Positions 12,117 to 20,488 are shown, counted from the first letter of the stretch. The stretch is 64,000 nt of DNA from Bradyrhizobium pachyrhizi (GCF_001189245.1 NZ_LFIQ01000052.1:25246-89245), one strand, 5' to 3'. Notes: generated by a model from the letters alone, not told the origin. A program made the numbers and translations.

Positions 12117-13382
12117 TCAGTTTCCCCGCTTCGCGTTCGCGCTCTGCTCGTTCACTGTGCAGGTGATCAGCAGCGTGTAGCCGCGCGCATTCCTGGCAAT
12201 CTCGGCGGTTTCCTTCTTCATCTCCTCGCGCCACTCGGCGGTCCGGTACGCCACCGCGCTGTTGTCGAGAAAGTCGCGCAGCGCGCCGGTCTTGATCGCG
12301 AAATTGATGTTCTCCGGGATGGTCCCCGTTGCCCGCGCCATCCTGACCGCGTCGAGTTTGGCGGCCACCACGCCGACCACCGCGCCGGTAAGGTCGAACA
12401 GCGGACCGCCGCTGTTGCCTGGCTGCACGGCGGCGCTGATCTGCAGATGACGCGTGTCGTTGAGGATGCCGCTCAGCGAAGAGACAATGCCCGTGGTGAC
12501 CGTGAAATCCGATGTCAGCAATCCGTGATAGGGATAACCGATCGCCACTACGCCGTTGCCGACCAGGATGGGGTTTTGCCTGAGGCTGACGACATCCTTG
12601 AACGGAGTCGGCGCCTGCAGCAACGCGAGATCATTGGTCTCGTCGTCGGACACCAGGCGCAGCTTGACCGGCGCCTCGCCGCTCAGGTTGCCCGTGATCT
12701 CGCTGCAGCCGCCGACGACATGGTGATTGGTGACGACATGGCCGCTGCTGCTGACCACAAAGCCGGTCCCCGTCCCCGATCTCGCCTGTTTCGCCGGCGG
12801 CGCGTTGGGTGCTGCCGCCTGCTGCGGCGGGGCAGCCGCAGGCTTCGCCGCGACCGCGAACTCGCCGGCATTGGAGACGCCGTTCTTCTTCACCGAGACG
12901 ACGCAGTTGAGCAGTGCCGGCAGCAGCTGCGCGGTCTGATTGAGGTTGAACTGAAACAATTGTCCCTGCGCGAAGGCCGTCATCTGGCGCGCCTTGCGGA
13001 ACTGGTTGATCAGGCTGGAATTCACCGGCATCTCGACATTCACGAGCTGGGTGCCGAGCGGCATGCCGTAGACGTTGAACGCCGGCTGGCCGTCGAAGGT
13101 CAGCGCCAGCGGAAACGCTTCGCCCGGCGTGAGACGCCAGCTGTCATGGGCAAAGCCCAGCCGCCAGCTGCCATTCTCGGCGATCGACACCATGAAGAAG
13201 ATGCCGCTTTGATACGTGGTGCCTGCCGAGCAATGGGTGAAGGCGCCATTCTTGTCGTTGGTGAAAGCACCGCCCTTCCAGTTGCCGACCGTGATCGAGC
13301 CGTAGGGACCGCGGGCGCTCGACGGAGTTGCAGGCGCAAACAGCCACGCGGCCGCAACGGCCGCCCAGATCGCAACTCTCAT
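12117..13382 (-). CDS. Secreted trypsin-like serine protease (S1C/DegP-like catalytic domain)
   Basis: A 421-residue exported protein. The N-terminus (MRVAIWAAVAAAWLFAPATPSSA) is a signal peptide. A ~170-residue domain of unknown type follows, then an Ala/Pro-rich linker, then a trypsin-like domain with catalytic His in VTNHHVVGG (about 218), Asp in NDLALL (about 249) and Ser in PGNSGGP (about 322). No PDZ domain follows, unlike DegP. The ATG at 13382 is preferred because GGGGGA sits 9 nt upstream; earlier in-frame starts at 13391 and 13403 overlap or precede that site. It probably acts in periplasmic protein quality control or on a specific envelope substrate. Confidence 0.85.
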   Translation of the reverse strand: MRVAIWAAVAAAWLFAPATPSSARGPYGSITVGNWKGGAFTNDKNGAFTHCSAGTTYQSGIFFMVSIAENGSWRLGFAHDSWRLTPGEAFPLALTFDGQPAFNVYGMPLGTQLVNVEMPVNSSLINQFRKARQMTAFAQGQLFQFNLNQTAQLLPALLNCVVSVKKNGVSNAGEFAVAAKPAAAPPQQAAAPNAPPAKQARSGTGTGFVVSSSGHVVTNHHVVGGCSEITGNLSGEAPVKLRLVSDDETNDLALLQAPTPFKDVVSLRQNPILVGNGVVAIGYPYHGLLTSDFTVTTGIVSSLSGILNDTRHLQISAAVQPGNSGGPLFDLTGAVVGVVAAKLDAVRMARATGTIPENINFAIKTGALRDFLDNSAVAYRTAEWREEMKKETAEIARNARGYTLLITCTVNEQSANAKRGN

Positions 13383-13857
13383 GACGCGCATTCCCCCAGC
13401 CACAACCTATCATAGGGGGCGGCGAAATTCATCCGCAAGTGGTGCGCGGCTTGGTCCTTGGTCCTGCAGCCGCGCAATACCGCCGCAAATGAGGCGATCG
13501 CCACATCCTCAGGTTACAGAACCTATGTTCCTATTTTGTTTCTTTGTCAACCGAGATGCTGTCCGTATTTAAGCCCCGTGTCCCAAGTTGAATTTTGGGG
13601 TGTCCTGATTCCGATAAAGCTAACGAAAACCGTAGCTTGGCCGATGTTCTCGGTAAGAATACTGAGTCGCACGTCAGATGTTCTGGCTTTAGCAATCGTT
13701 ATGGTCCGCCAAGTGCTCTCCCTCCACGGGGAAGAAGTATTACCGGGGTTCTCCGTGGGTGAACGGAGTTCCAGCCGCCGCTACCGTCCCCCTTAGCATT
13801 CCAATGGAATAAGCCCGCCCTCGCGGGGGTTGGAAGCTGAGGGAGGTCGAGCAAGCC
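13383..13857. other. Gene-poor intergenic stretch
   Basis: No convincing gene is visible. The stretch contains a copy of a short repeat beginning CTGTCCGTATT near 13558 that recurs near 14987, and a GC-rich inverted segment around 13810-13830 (CCCGCCCTCGCGGG). It lies between a leftward protease gene and a rightward small membrane protein gene, so it must carry at least one promoter, but no consensus boxes stand out. Confidence 0.4.
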
Positions 13858-14169
13858 ATGGGAAGCGAAAGTGCGCCTTCAAGGCCGGCTGAAGCCGCGT
13901 GGGAAGCGTTGACATTCGATGAGCCCGTCATCGTCGCGCTAGCCATTTGGGCCGCGCTATTGGTGGCCCACGTCATCGCGGCGTCGGTGTATTATTGGCG
14001 GGAGCGGCGCAGCCCGGAATGGTTGGCCGTTCTTGCGATCTTGGCCTACTGGCCAATCCTGGTGTCGATCATAGGTCTCGGCCTTGCTCTAAAATATCTG
14101 ATCCGACCGCTGATCGGACAAATAAGACTGTTCCGGCGAAGGTCCGATATCAAAGGCGTCGTTGAGTAA
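13858..14169 (+). CDS. Small membrane protein of unknown function
   Basis: A 103-residue protein with two likely membrane helices (VIVALAIWAALLVAHVIAA and WPILVSIIGLGLALKYLI) and a basic C-terminus (RLFRRRSD). A GGGAGG ribosome site lies about 11 nt upstream of the ATG. I do not recognise the family. It ends in a hairpin shared with the convergent small gene at 14177-14344. Confidence 0.55.
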   Translation: MGSESAPSRPAEAAWEALTFDEPVIVALAIWAALLVAHVIAASVYYWRERRSPEWLAVLAILAYWPILVSIIGLGLALKYLIRPLIGQIRLFRRRSDIKGVVE

Positions 14170-14190
14170 GGCCGCCTCAGTTGGCGGCCT
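14169..14190. terminator. Bidirectional terminator hairpin
   Basis: A perfect 8-bp stem, AGGCCGCC (14169-14176) with GGCGGCCT (14183-14190), and a 6-nt loop. It overlaps the stop codons of two convergent small genes and could end both transcripts. No long T tract is present, so confidence is moderate. Confidence 0.5.
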
Positions 14191-14344
14191 CTCCGTTTAT
14201 GATGCCGATCCATCGGCGCAAGCTCGATTCAAATCGCTCGCGCACTTCTGCTTCCGAGTTAGCCGTCACGCCAAAAGAGAGCGGCGCGTCCCTTCCTGTA
14301 GTTGCGATCCATCCTCCGCAAGCCCGCGGCTGAATCTCTGGCAC
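14177..14344 (-). CDS. Small hypothetical protein, 55 residues
   Basis: The frame from a GTG at 14344 encodes a protein with ACGGWIATTGRDAPLSFGVT followed by SEAEVRERFESSLRRWIGI. The pattern (GGW, a short beta-like stretch, a GVT turn, then an amphipathic helix ending in RW) looks like a small folded alpha/beta domain rather than a random frame, and helix composition is protein-like. A GGGG stretch lies just before the GTG. I do not know a function. Upstream frame extension is open but low in protein-like character. Confidence 0.45.
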   Translation of the reverse strand: MPEIQPRACGGWIATTGRDAPLSFGVTANSEAEVRERFESSLRRWIGIINGEAAN

Positions 14345-14931
14345 AATCCCCAGCTTGGGGCTGAAACATAGGCAAATGCAGCCCCGGTCGAAGCGCCCTC
14401 TAATACGACACCATGACGTCGGAAGAGATGCGAGCGATGGCAGCGCAGTGTGATGATGTGGCCTTGAAGCTACTCGCTCCCGAGCGCGCCATTGTCCGGA
14501 ATGTCGCAGCCCAATCGGGTATGCTGGGACACCAATCCGAGATGCTATGTAGAGAGTGGCGATCAATCAGGCCTTCCAGCGAGACTGTTCCCCTCAAGGA
14601 AACGGCCCCAGCGCGTTGGAACGAACGCTGAGGCCGCCTTACCGCGCCGCTGAGAATAAAGCGGCCCCGGCACGCAGCTAGCGCCGGGGCCAGAGGGATT
14701 GTCATTCCATGAGAACTCGACCCTGCGTCCAATAGGTCTGCTCCCGCATTCACATGGGAAAGTCAGCATGCGTGTCATGGCAGATGCGATGCGGCACTCA
14801 AACAAACGGCCCCAGCACTCGGACAACGAGGCTGAGGCCGGGGAGCGCCCGTGGGGTAGGGAAAGATTATGGACACCCCCGCGTAAGCTAGAACCTCGAT
14901 GGCACGGAAGGGCATTTGCATATGTGAATGA

Positions 14932-14983
14932 GTGTCCTGATTTCCCCAAGCGAGTGTCCTAACTAGGACAGCACCTCAACCGG
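14932..14983. repeat. 52-nt GTGTCCTGA repeat, copy A
   Basis: This 52-nt segment aligns end to end with 15303-15354; most positions are identical. Both begin GTGTCCTGA, contain CGAGTGTCCTAA in the middle and end ACCTCAACCGG. The centre of copy A has the palindrome GTCCTAACTAGGAC. Confidence 0.75.
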
Positions 14984-14986
14984 GCG

Positions 14987-15040
14987 GCTGTCCGTATTGA
15001 TGCCCCGTGTCCTAGGTTGATTTTGGAAGTGTCCTAATTA
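14987..15040. repeat. CTGTCCGTATT repeat, second copy
   Basis: Matches the segment starting near 13558: both read CTGTCCGTATT, then GCCCCGTGTCC, then GTTGA-TTTTGG and GTGTCCT. It directly follows copy A of the 52-nt repeat, so the two may be parts of one longer unit. Confidence 0.65.
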
Positions 15041-15105
15041 GAAAACGGCCCCAGCGCCGGGAGAGCGCTAAGGCCAAGTTGACGTCTCCAATGAGCTACG
15101 GCAGT

Positions 15106-15210
15106 TCAGCCGATCAGAAGCCAGCCTAAGCTGATGATGAACGCGACGAGCGATATCCCCGCCAAACCTATGAGGCTGAACTCGACGCCATCTAAATCGG
15201 TCCTGAACAT
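15106..15210 (-). CDS. Candidate 34-residue single-pass membrane peptide
   Basis: From ATG at 15210 the frame encodes MFRTDLDGVEFSLIGLAGIS and then LVAFIISLGWLLIG before a TGA at 15106-15108. An acidic head is followed by one clean hydrophobic helix, a common layout for small bacterial membrane peptides. No good ribosome site is visible, and it lies among repeats, so this is only a candidate. Confidence 0.3.
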   Translation of the reverse strand: MFRTDLDGVEFSLIGLAGISLVAFIISLGWLLIG

Positions 15211-15302
15211 AATGTTCAAAGTGTTACACGTCTGATCAGGCGGGCGCTTTAGCGTATGTCAGTCAGCGGCAGTGTCCCATTCCAGATTCCACCGGGCATC
15301 AG

Positions 15303-15354
15303 GTGTCCTGACTTCCCTCTCCGAGTGTCCTAACCGGGACAGTACCTCAACCGG
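15303..15354. repeat. 52-nt GTGTCCTGA repeat, copy B
   Basis: Partner of the segment at 14932-14983. It differs at a minority of positions, including the central palindrome, which here reads GTCCTAACCGGGAC. Confidence 0.75.
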
Positions 15355-15374
15355 CATTGCCGCCAAGGCGGACG

Positions 15375-15617
15375 CTACTGCGGCTCCCCGACGGAGGAGC
15401 GCGCCGGCGGATTTGGATCGCTGAACCAGTACCAGGATGCGAGGGCATGGACGCCGACGCCGATCAGGAAGATGCCGGCGTAGAGCTCGACTGCGTGATT
15501 CATCGCCAGCAGGCGGGCGTGCGGCGCGGCACCCTGGCCCTGGTAGGTCCAGACCCAATGCCCCACGGCGACGATGCCAATGCCGAGCGTGGCGATGGCT
15601 CGGCCGAATGCATTCAT
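15375..15617 (-). CDS. Small membrane protein of unknown function
   Basis: An 80-residue protein with two to three hydrophobic segments (IATLGIGIVAVGHWVWTY, AVELYAGIFLIGVGVHALA). A GTGAGG run directly precedes the ATG at 15617. The second segment and the WYWFSDPNPP tail look like a conserved small membrane protein, but I do not recognise the family. The frame stays open upstream, so a longer N-terminus is possible. Confidence 0.5.
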   Translation of the reverse strand: MNAFGRAIATLGIGIVAVGHWVWTYQGQGAAPHARLLAMNHAVELYAGIFLIGVGVHALASWYWFSDPNPPARSSVGEPQ

Positions 15618-15734
15618 CCTCACGCGATGGTCTCCCAACTCGCCTGGCCCAGTAAAATTACCGGGCGAAGCTGACGCGGACCTGACATGGGACATCGAAA
15701 GAAGCCCGGATGAAGCCACGAAATCAGAAGCCCG

Positions 15735-15994
15735 CCAGCTCCTTCCCCCTGCAAGGGGGAAGGTCGGGATGGGGGTCAGCCGCAGGCGACGCTGCAAGCG
15801 GAGAGAGCAGATCCCCACCCGCTTTGCTCTGCGAGCAAAGCGACCTCCCCTTTTCAAGAGGAGGTAGGAATGCGTAGCCCGGATGGAGCCAACGGGTCGC
15901 GCGAACGCGCGCCCGGTGACAGGCTCCGCGAAAATCCGGGGATCGTGCAGCCGAGAGACCTACCCGGATTGCGCTGCGCTTCATCCGGGCTACG
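15735..15994. repeat. Composite of two intergenic repeat elements
   Basis: The first part (about 15740-15867) has CCTTCCCCCTGCAAGGGGGAAGG and a second CCTCCCC...GAGGAGG pair, a GC-rich hairpin element. The second (15873-15994) is bounded by perfect arms CGTAGCCCGGATG and CATCCGGGCTACG, the same design as the element at 11847-11963. The phrase GAAGCCACGAAATCAGAAGCC occurs near 15712 and again near 15994, flanking the composite as direct repeats. Together they fill the gap upstream of the acdS stop codon. Confidence 0.7.
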
Positions 15995-16022
15995 AAGCCA
16001 CGAAATCAGAAGCCGGCTCGCC

Positions 16023-17036
16023 TCAGCCGTTCCTGAACGCGTAGGCGTAGCCGTTGAGCGCCGGTGCGCCGCCGAGATGCGCGTAGAGCACTTTCGATCC
16101 GGCCGGGAAGAAGCCCTTCTGGACCAGATCGATCATGCCCTGCATCGACTTGCCCTCATAGACGGGGTCGGTGATCATGCCCTCGAGCCGCGCGCTGAGG
16201 CGGATCGCCTCCTTCGTCTCCTCCGACGGCACGCCGTAGGCGGGATAGGCGTAGTCCTCGATCAGCACGACATCATCCTCGACGATGTCGCGGCCGAGCT
16301 CGACCAGCTTTGCCGTGTTCTGCGCGATCGACAGCACCTGCGCCTTGGTCTGCGCCGGCGTGAACGAACCGTCGATGCCGATCACGTTGCGCGCACGCCC
16401 ATCGGCGGCGAAGCCGACCAGCATGCCGGCATGGGTCGAGCCGGTCACCGTGCAGACGATGATGTAGTCGAACTTGACGCCGAGCTGGCGCTCCTGCGCG
16501 CGCACCTCTTCGGCGAACCCGACATAGCCGAGCCCGCCATATTTGTGCACGGACGCACCGGCCGGAATCGCATAGGGCTTGCCGCCCGCCGCCTTCACTT
16601 CCTCGATCGCCTGCTCCCAGCTCTTGCGGATGCCGATGTCGAAGCCTTCGTCGACCAGCCGCACATCGGCGCCCATCACCCGCGAGAGCAGGATGTTGCC
16701 GACGCGATCATAGACCGCGTCCTCATGCGGCACCCAGCTTTCCTGCACCAGCCGGCACTTCATGCCGATCTTGGCCGCGACGGCCGCGACCATGCGGGTG
16801 TGGTTCGACTGCACGCCGCCGATCGAGACCAGCGTGTCGGCGTTGGAGGCGATCGCATCGGGGATGATGTATTCGAGCTTGCGCAGCTTGTTGCCGCCAT
16901 AGGCGAGCCCGGAATTGCAATCCTCGCGCTTGGCATAGAGCTCGACCTTGCCGCCGAGATGCTTTGACAGCCGATCGAGCTTCTCGATGGCGGTCGGCCC
17001 GAATGTGAGCGGATAGCGCGCGAACTTCTCCAGCAT
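16023..17036 (-). CDS. acdS: 1-aminocyclopropane-1-carboxylate deaminase
   Basis: A 337-residue PLP enzyme of exactly the usual AcdS length. The PLP lysine is in [10 protein letters not shown] (Lys50), the substrate-contacting Ser region is GGVQSNHTR, the PLP phosphate loop is TGSTHAGM, and [11 protein letters not shown] carries the Tyr-Glu pair that separates true ACC deaminases from D-cysteine desulfhydrases. It converts the plant ethylene precursor ACC to 2-oxobutyrate and ammonia, lowering plant ethylene during root association. It is divergent from an Lrp-type regulator, the classic acdS-acdR layout of plant-associated proteobacteria. Confidence 0.96.
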   Translation of the reverse strand: MLEKFARYPLTFGPTAIEKLDRLSKHLGGKVELYAKREDCNSGLAYGGNKLRKLEYIIPDAIASNADTLVSIGGVQSNHTRMVAAVAAKIGMKCRLVQESWVPHEDAVYDRVGNILLSRVMGADVRLVDEGFDIGIRKSWEQAIEEVKAAGGKPYAIPAGASVHKYGGLGYVGFAEEVRAQERQLGVKFDYIIVCTVTGSTHAGMLVGFAADGRARNVIGIDGSFTPAQTKAQVLSIAQNTAKLVELGRDIVEDDVVLIEDYAYPAYGVPSEETKEAIRLSARLEGMITDPVYEGKSMQGMIDLVQKGFFPAGSKVLYAHLGGAPALNGYAYAFRNG

Positions 17037-17160
17037 GCTGGCATCCTCTTTGGTGGTCTGGAACGGCGGCCACAGCTATCACCCCTGGCGCGAAAGGTGC
17101 TCTCTAACTCGGCTCGCGTAGTTCCTAAAGATTGCTGGATCTGGCCCAAATGATATGTTT

Positions 17161-17190
17161 TCTCTCACAAAATTCGCTAATGGTGAGAGA
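17161..17190. promoter_or_regulatory. Inverted repeat in the acdS-acdR divergent promoter
   Basis: TCTCTCAC (17161-17168) and GTGAGAGA (17183-17190) form a perfect 8-bp inverted repeat with a 14-nt spacer. It lies 7 nt before the acdR start and overlaps its ribosome site. Lrp-family proteins bind such dyads, so this is a candidate AcdR operator for autoregulation, or an mRNA hairpin that masks the acdR start. The rest of the 161-base gap must hold both promoters. Confidence 0.55.
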
Positions 17191-17197
17191 TTCTTCC

Positions 17198-17662
17198 ATG
17201 CCCGCGCGTCTCGATCGCATCGACCTCAAGATGTTGAGATTGCTGCAAAAGAACGGCCGGCTCAGCAATGCCGAGCTGGCCGATCAGGTCGGCGTCAGCC
17301 CCGCCACCTGCCATCGCCGGACGCAAGCGCTGTTCGACGAGGGGTATCTCAGCGGCGTCCGCGCCATGGTGGCGCCGCGCAAGCTCGGCAAGGGCACGCT
17401 GGTCATGGTCGGCGTCGTGCTCGACCGCTCGACGCCGGAGAGCTTTGCGAGCTTCGAGCAGGCGGTGGCGAAGCTCAAATGCGTGCTCGACTGCCACCTC
17501 GTCGCCGGCGATTTCGACTACTTCCTCAAGATCCGCGCCGGCGACGTCGACGACTTCAAGCGCATCCATGGCGATCAGCTGATCGCGCTGCCCGGCGTGC
17601 GGCAGACCCGCACCTTCTTCGTCATGAAGGAGGTAGTGGACAATGCGGCGCTGGAGTTCTGA
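17198..17662 (+). CDS. acdR: Lrp/AsnC-family regulator of ACC deaminase
   Basis: A 154-residue regulator. The N-terminal winged helix-turn-helix (IDLKMLRLLQKNGRLSNAEL, recognition helix VSPATCHRR) is followed by the AsnC/RAM ligand-binding domain, with G-V(D/R) features in the VAGDFDYFLKIRAGD segment. Divergent placement next to acdS marks it as AcdR, which in other bacteria activates acdS together with ACC. The ATG at 17198 has GGTGAGAG 8 nt upstream; alternative in-frame starts at 17180 and 17132 lie inside the operator-like repeat or before it. Confidence 0.92.
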   Translation: MPARLDRIDLKMLRLLQKNGRLSNAELADQVGVSPATCHRRTQALFDEGYLSGVRAMVAPRKLGKGTLVMVGVVLDRSTPESFASFEQAVAKLKCVLDCHLVAGDFDYFLKIRAGDVDDFKRIHGDQLIALPGVRQTRTFFVMKEVVDNAALEF

Positions 17663-17838
17663 ACCTGACGTGATCCCGGCACGGGCCGGGCGCCGTGAGC
17701 CGGCAGATCGGCCGGCCTGCCCGAGAGAAGTAATCCCTACATCCGACTTGATGGCCGGCGCAAACCGGCGCAGTCTCTCACTAAATCCCCGCGGGGGGCG
17801 GGGGTCGCGCGCGGATGCGCGGGGGACATCATCCGCGG

Positions 17839-18999
17839 ATGACAATCATGAATGCCACGGCGATCCGACTGGTCATTCCGTTGCTGGCACTTGCCGCCGG
17901 CGGCACGGCGGCGCTCGTCTTCGGCATCCGCCAAACCCAGCAAATCCTGGGCGGGAACACGCCTTTGACGGCGACGGCACCATCCGCGCCGGCGGCTCCG
18001 GCGCGAGACCAAAGCAAGACCGCGCTGGCAAAGGCACAAACCGAGACCGCGGCGCTGGCCGACGTGCTGGCGGGACCGGCGCCGGCACCGGGCGGCGACG
18101 CGGTGCCGGAGTTCGACGTCGTCAACATCGAACCGACCGGCGAGACCGTTGTCGCCGGCCGGGCGCCACCGGGCACGACGGTGGAACTGCTGCGCAATGG
18201 CGAGGTGCACGATCGCGCCGTGGCAGACAAGTCCGGCCAGTTCGTCATGGTCCCGCGCCCGCTTCCGCCGGGAGACTATGACCTCACCCTGCGCATCACG
18301 CGCGACGGCAAGCAGGTGACCTCCAAACAAAGCGTGGCGGTGGCGCTCGAGGCTGCGACGAGGGAGCGGCCGATGGTGGCGCTGATGGCGCCGGACAAAC
18401 CGGTCCGCGTGCTGTCGCAACCTGCGGCCACGGCGCCGGCGAAAGTGGCCATCGAGGCCGTCGAGACCGAACCGGACGGCAAGCTCCATGTGAGCGGTCA
18501 GGCAGCTCCCGGCGCGACCGTCAGGCTCTATCTCAACGGCAGCTTGATCACGTCCGCGACAGCCGACGAGGCGGGGCACCTCTCGGTCACGATCAACAAG
18601 GGCGTGACCGCCGGCAACTATCAGGTGCGGCTCGACGACGTCGACCCCACCTCCGGCAAGGTCCGCGCGCGGGCCGAGGTGCCGTTCAACGTTCCGGACA
18701 CGATGACGACCGCATCGATCCCGGCATCGCCAACCTCGTCCGTCCGTGCGGATATCGCCAAACCGCAGCTCGCCGCCGCGGCGACCACCACCGCATCTGA
18801 TGTGAAGTCCCCCTCCGCTGTGATCGTGCCAAAGATCACCACGACCACCGTCGCCCGCGGCGACAGCCTGTGGCGGATCAGCCAGCGCGCATTCGGCGCC
18901 GGACAGCGCTACGCCGTGATCTATCGGGCCAACTCGCAGCAGATCCGCAATCCCAATTTGATCTATCCCGGCCAGGTCTTCGTCGTGCCGGCAAAGTGA
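17839..18999 (+). CDS. LysM peptidoglycan-binding protein with Ig-like repeats
   Basis: A 386-residue protein with one N-terminal membrane helix (LVIPLLALAAGGTAALVFGI), an Ala/Pro/Thr-rich spacer, two similar beta-rich modules (VVAGRAPPGTTVELLRNGEV and LHVSGQAAPGATVRLYLNGS mark equivalent positions) and a C-terminal LysM domain (ARGDSLWRISQRAFGAGQRY ... IYPGQVFVVP). It is anchored in the inner membrane and faces the periplasm, where LysM binds peptidoglycan. This architecture is common in Bradyrhizobium and often called a LysM or Ig-like domain protein; its role in envelope organisation is inferred. Confidence 0.85.
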   Translation: MTIMNATAIRLVIPLLALAAGGTAALVFGIRQTQQILGGNTPLTATAPSAPAAPARDQSKTALAKAQTETAALADVLAGPAPAPGGDAVPEFDVVNIEPTGETVVAGRAPPGTTVELLRNGEVHDRAVADKSGQFVMVPRPLPPGDYDLTLRITRDGKQVTSKQSVAVALEAATRERPMVALMAPDKPVRVLSQPAATAPAKVAIEAVETEPDGKLHVSGQAAPGATVRLYLNGSLITSATADEAGHLSVTINKGVTAGNYQVRLDDVDPTSGKVRARAEVPFNVPDTMTTASIPASPTSSVRADIAKPQLAAAATTTASDVKSPSAVIVPKITTTTVARGDSLWRISQRAFGAGQRYAVIYRANSQQIRNPNLIYPGQVFVVPAK

Positions 19000-19031
19000 G
19001 ACCGGCCTTTCGCCAACGGTCACTTGCCGGG

Positions 19032-19400
19032 TTATTTCAGGAACGCCACGATCCTGGCGCGATCCTCCGCCGAGCGCACGCCGGTATACGGCTTCATGCC
19101 GTTGCCCGACACCACGGCCTCGGGATCCTCGATGAAGCGCAGCAGCGTGCTCTCATCCCAGACGATGTCGGATGATTTCATCGCCTCCGAATAAGAAAAG
19201 TTCGCAACCGATCCGGCCTTGCGGCCGACGACATTGTGCAGGTTCGGGCCAACGCGGTTGTCGCCGTCCTTGACCGTATGGCAGGTGCGGCAGGAATTGT
19301 TGAACGCCTGCTCGCCGGACACGCCCGTATCCTGACCATGGGACGGCGACAGCGCCAGCGACATCAGCCCGCAAACGACGACGATGAATCCCGGCCGCAT
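19032..19400 (-). CDS. Class I c-type cytochrome, soluble
   Basis: A 122-residue periplasmic cytochrome. The signal peptide (FIVVVCGLMSLALSPSHGQ) precedes a single haem site CRTCH. The methionine ligand is probably in GNGMKPYTGV, and GPNLHNVVGRKAG is the typical cytochrome c2 loop. It would shuttle electrons in the periplasm. It is divergent from the sirtuin gene with a ~150-nt gap. Confidence 0.9.
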   Translation of the reverse strand: MRPGFIVVVCGLMSLALSPSHGQDTGVSGEQAFNNSCRTCHTVKDGDNRVGPNLHNVVGRKAGSVANFSYSEAMKSSDIVWDESTLLRFIEDPEAVVSGNGMKPYTGVRSAEDRARIVAFLK

Positions 19401-19552
19401 CGATCACTCCGTCGGCAATTGCGCCAGGCAAACAGGCGCGCGCAGCACCACGTCTCGGGTGCCATGCCGTCAACGCAGAGGCGCCGTGAAAGGTCCGCTC
19501 GCGGCAGCCCCACATCTGGCGCAGATGCGCGCGCCGCACTAGATGTGCTGCC

Positions 19553-20356
19553 ATGCAACACCCCGCCCTCGAGGATTTCGTCGCCAGCCACAAGCGCCTG
19601 TTTGTCCTGACCGGAGCCGGCTGCAGCACGAATTCCGGCATTCCCGATTATCGCGACAGTGACGGCAACTGGAAGCGGACGCGCCCGGTGACGATCCAGG
19701 CGTTCTTGGGCGAAGCGGCGACGCGGCAGCGCTATTGGGCGCGCAGCATGGTGGGCTGGCGGCGGTTCGGCCGCGCCGCGCCAAATGGCGCGCATCGCGC
19801 ACTGGCCAAGCTCGAACAGCAAGGGCGCTGCGAGCTGCTGCTGACGCAGAATGTCGACCGCCTGCACCAGGCCGCCGGCAGCCAGCGGGTAATCGACCTG
19901 CACGGCCGGCTCGACGTGGTGCGCTGCCTCGGCTGCGGCGCGACGATGCCGCGCGAACAATTCCAGGACGAGCTCGCGCGACGAAACCCCGCCTGGCTCG
20001 CGCTCGATGCCGCCGACGCACCCGACGGCGACGCCGATCTCGAGCAGGATTTTTCGTCGTTTGTGGTGCCGGTCTGCGAGGCCTGCGGCGCCGTGCTGAA
20101 ACCCGATGTGGTGTTCTTCGGCGAGAATGTGCCGCGCGATACGGTCGCGTCAGCGCAGGCCCATCTCGAGCAGGCCGACGCCGTGCTGGTGGTCGGCTCC
20201 TCGCTGATGGTCTATTCCGGCTTTCGCTTCGTCCGAATGGCAGAGCAGCGCGGCCTGCCGATTGCCGCCGTCAATCTCGGCCGCACCCGCGCCGACGAAC
20301 TGCTCACGCTCAAGATCGAGGATAGTTGTGAGAGCGCGCTGGCGTTCTTGCTGTAG
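19553..20356 (+). CDS. NAD-dependent protein deacylase (sirtuin)
   Basis: A 267-residue SIR2-family protein. NAD-binding motifs are GAGCSTNSGIPDYRD (about 21-35), TQNVDRLH and VVGSSLMVYSGFRF. The catalytic His lies in DLHGRLDVV. The zinc module is CLGCG followed by CEACG about 50 residues later, longer than in CobB. The spacing and the GxxDYRD variant fit class II-like (SIRT4-type) bacterial sirtuins. It removes acyl groups from lysines using NAD. The ribosome site is weak. Confidence 0.92.
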   Translation: MQHPALEDFVASHKRLFVLTGAGCSTNSGIPDYRDSDGNWKRTRPVTIQAFLGEAATRQRYWARSMVGWRRFGRAAPNGAHRALAKLEQQGRCELLLTQNVDRLHQAAGSQRVIDLHGRLDVVRCLGCGATMPREQFQDELARRNPAWLALDAADAPDGDADLEQDFSSFVVPVCEACGAVLKPDVVFFGENVPRDTVASAQAHLEQADAVLVVGSSLMVYSGFRFVRMAEQRGLPIAAVNLGRTRADELLTLKIEDSCESALAFLL

Positions 20357-20373
20357 GCCGCTGGCCTCTCCAG

Positions 20374-20488
20374 GTCATTGCGAGCGAAGCGAAGCAATCT
20401 ATCGTCACCCCACGCGCGGAGGGATGGATTGCGTCGCGGAGCCTGTCATCCGGCGGCGCCTTGCGCCGACCGGGTGGCTCGCAATGAC
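20374..20488. repeat. Palindromic repeat (GTCATTGCGAGC arms)
   Basis: Perfect 12-bp arms GTCATTGCGAGC (20374-20385) and GCTCGCAATGAC (20477-20488) bound a 115-nt element with GCGAAGCGAAGCAATC and GCGCCTTGCGCC inside. The arm sequence is a very widespread intergenic repeat in alphaproteobacteria. It lies between the sirtuin gene and the convergent min operon. Confidence 0.8.

Larger units (their letters stand above)
14600..15076. repeat. Four copies of a GGCCCCAGC hairpin repeat
   Basis: Copies lie at 14600-14637, 14659-14692, 14804-14840 and 15042-15076. Each begins with an A-rich run and C/GGCCCC(A/G)GC and ends with the near-complement GC(T/C)(G/A)(A/G)GGCC, with a variable loop of about 8-16 nt. 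Copy 2 has a perfect GGCCCCGGC/GCCGGGGCC stem. The loops differ while the stems hold, as expected for a mobile hairpin or terminator family. Confidence 0.7.
14345..15374. other. Gene-poor region with clustered short repeats
   Basis: About 1 kb without a convincing gene apart from one tiny candidate at 15106-15210. A frame at 14413-14631 (+) has an ATG and a helical N-terminus (MTSEEMRAMAAQCDDVALKL) but a poor C-terminus that runs into a hairpin repeat, so I do not call it. The region holds four GGCCCCAGC hairpins and two families of GTGTCCT-containing repeats, listed separately. Confidence 0.5.

Noticed and set aside
14413..14631. 72-residue frame with a helical N-terminus
   Set aside because: The C-terminal third is encoded by a hairpin repeat and looks random; no ribosome site.
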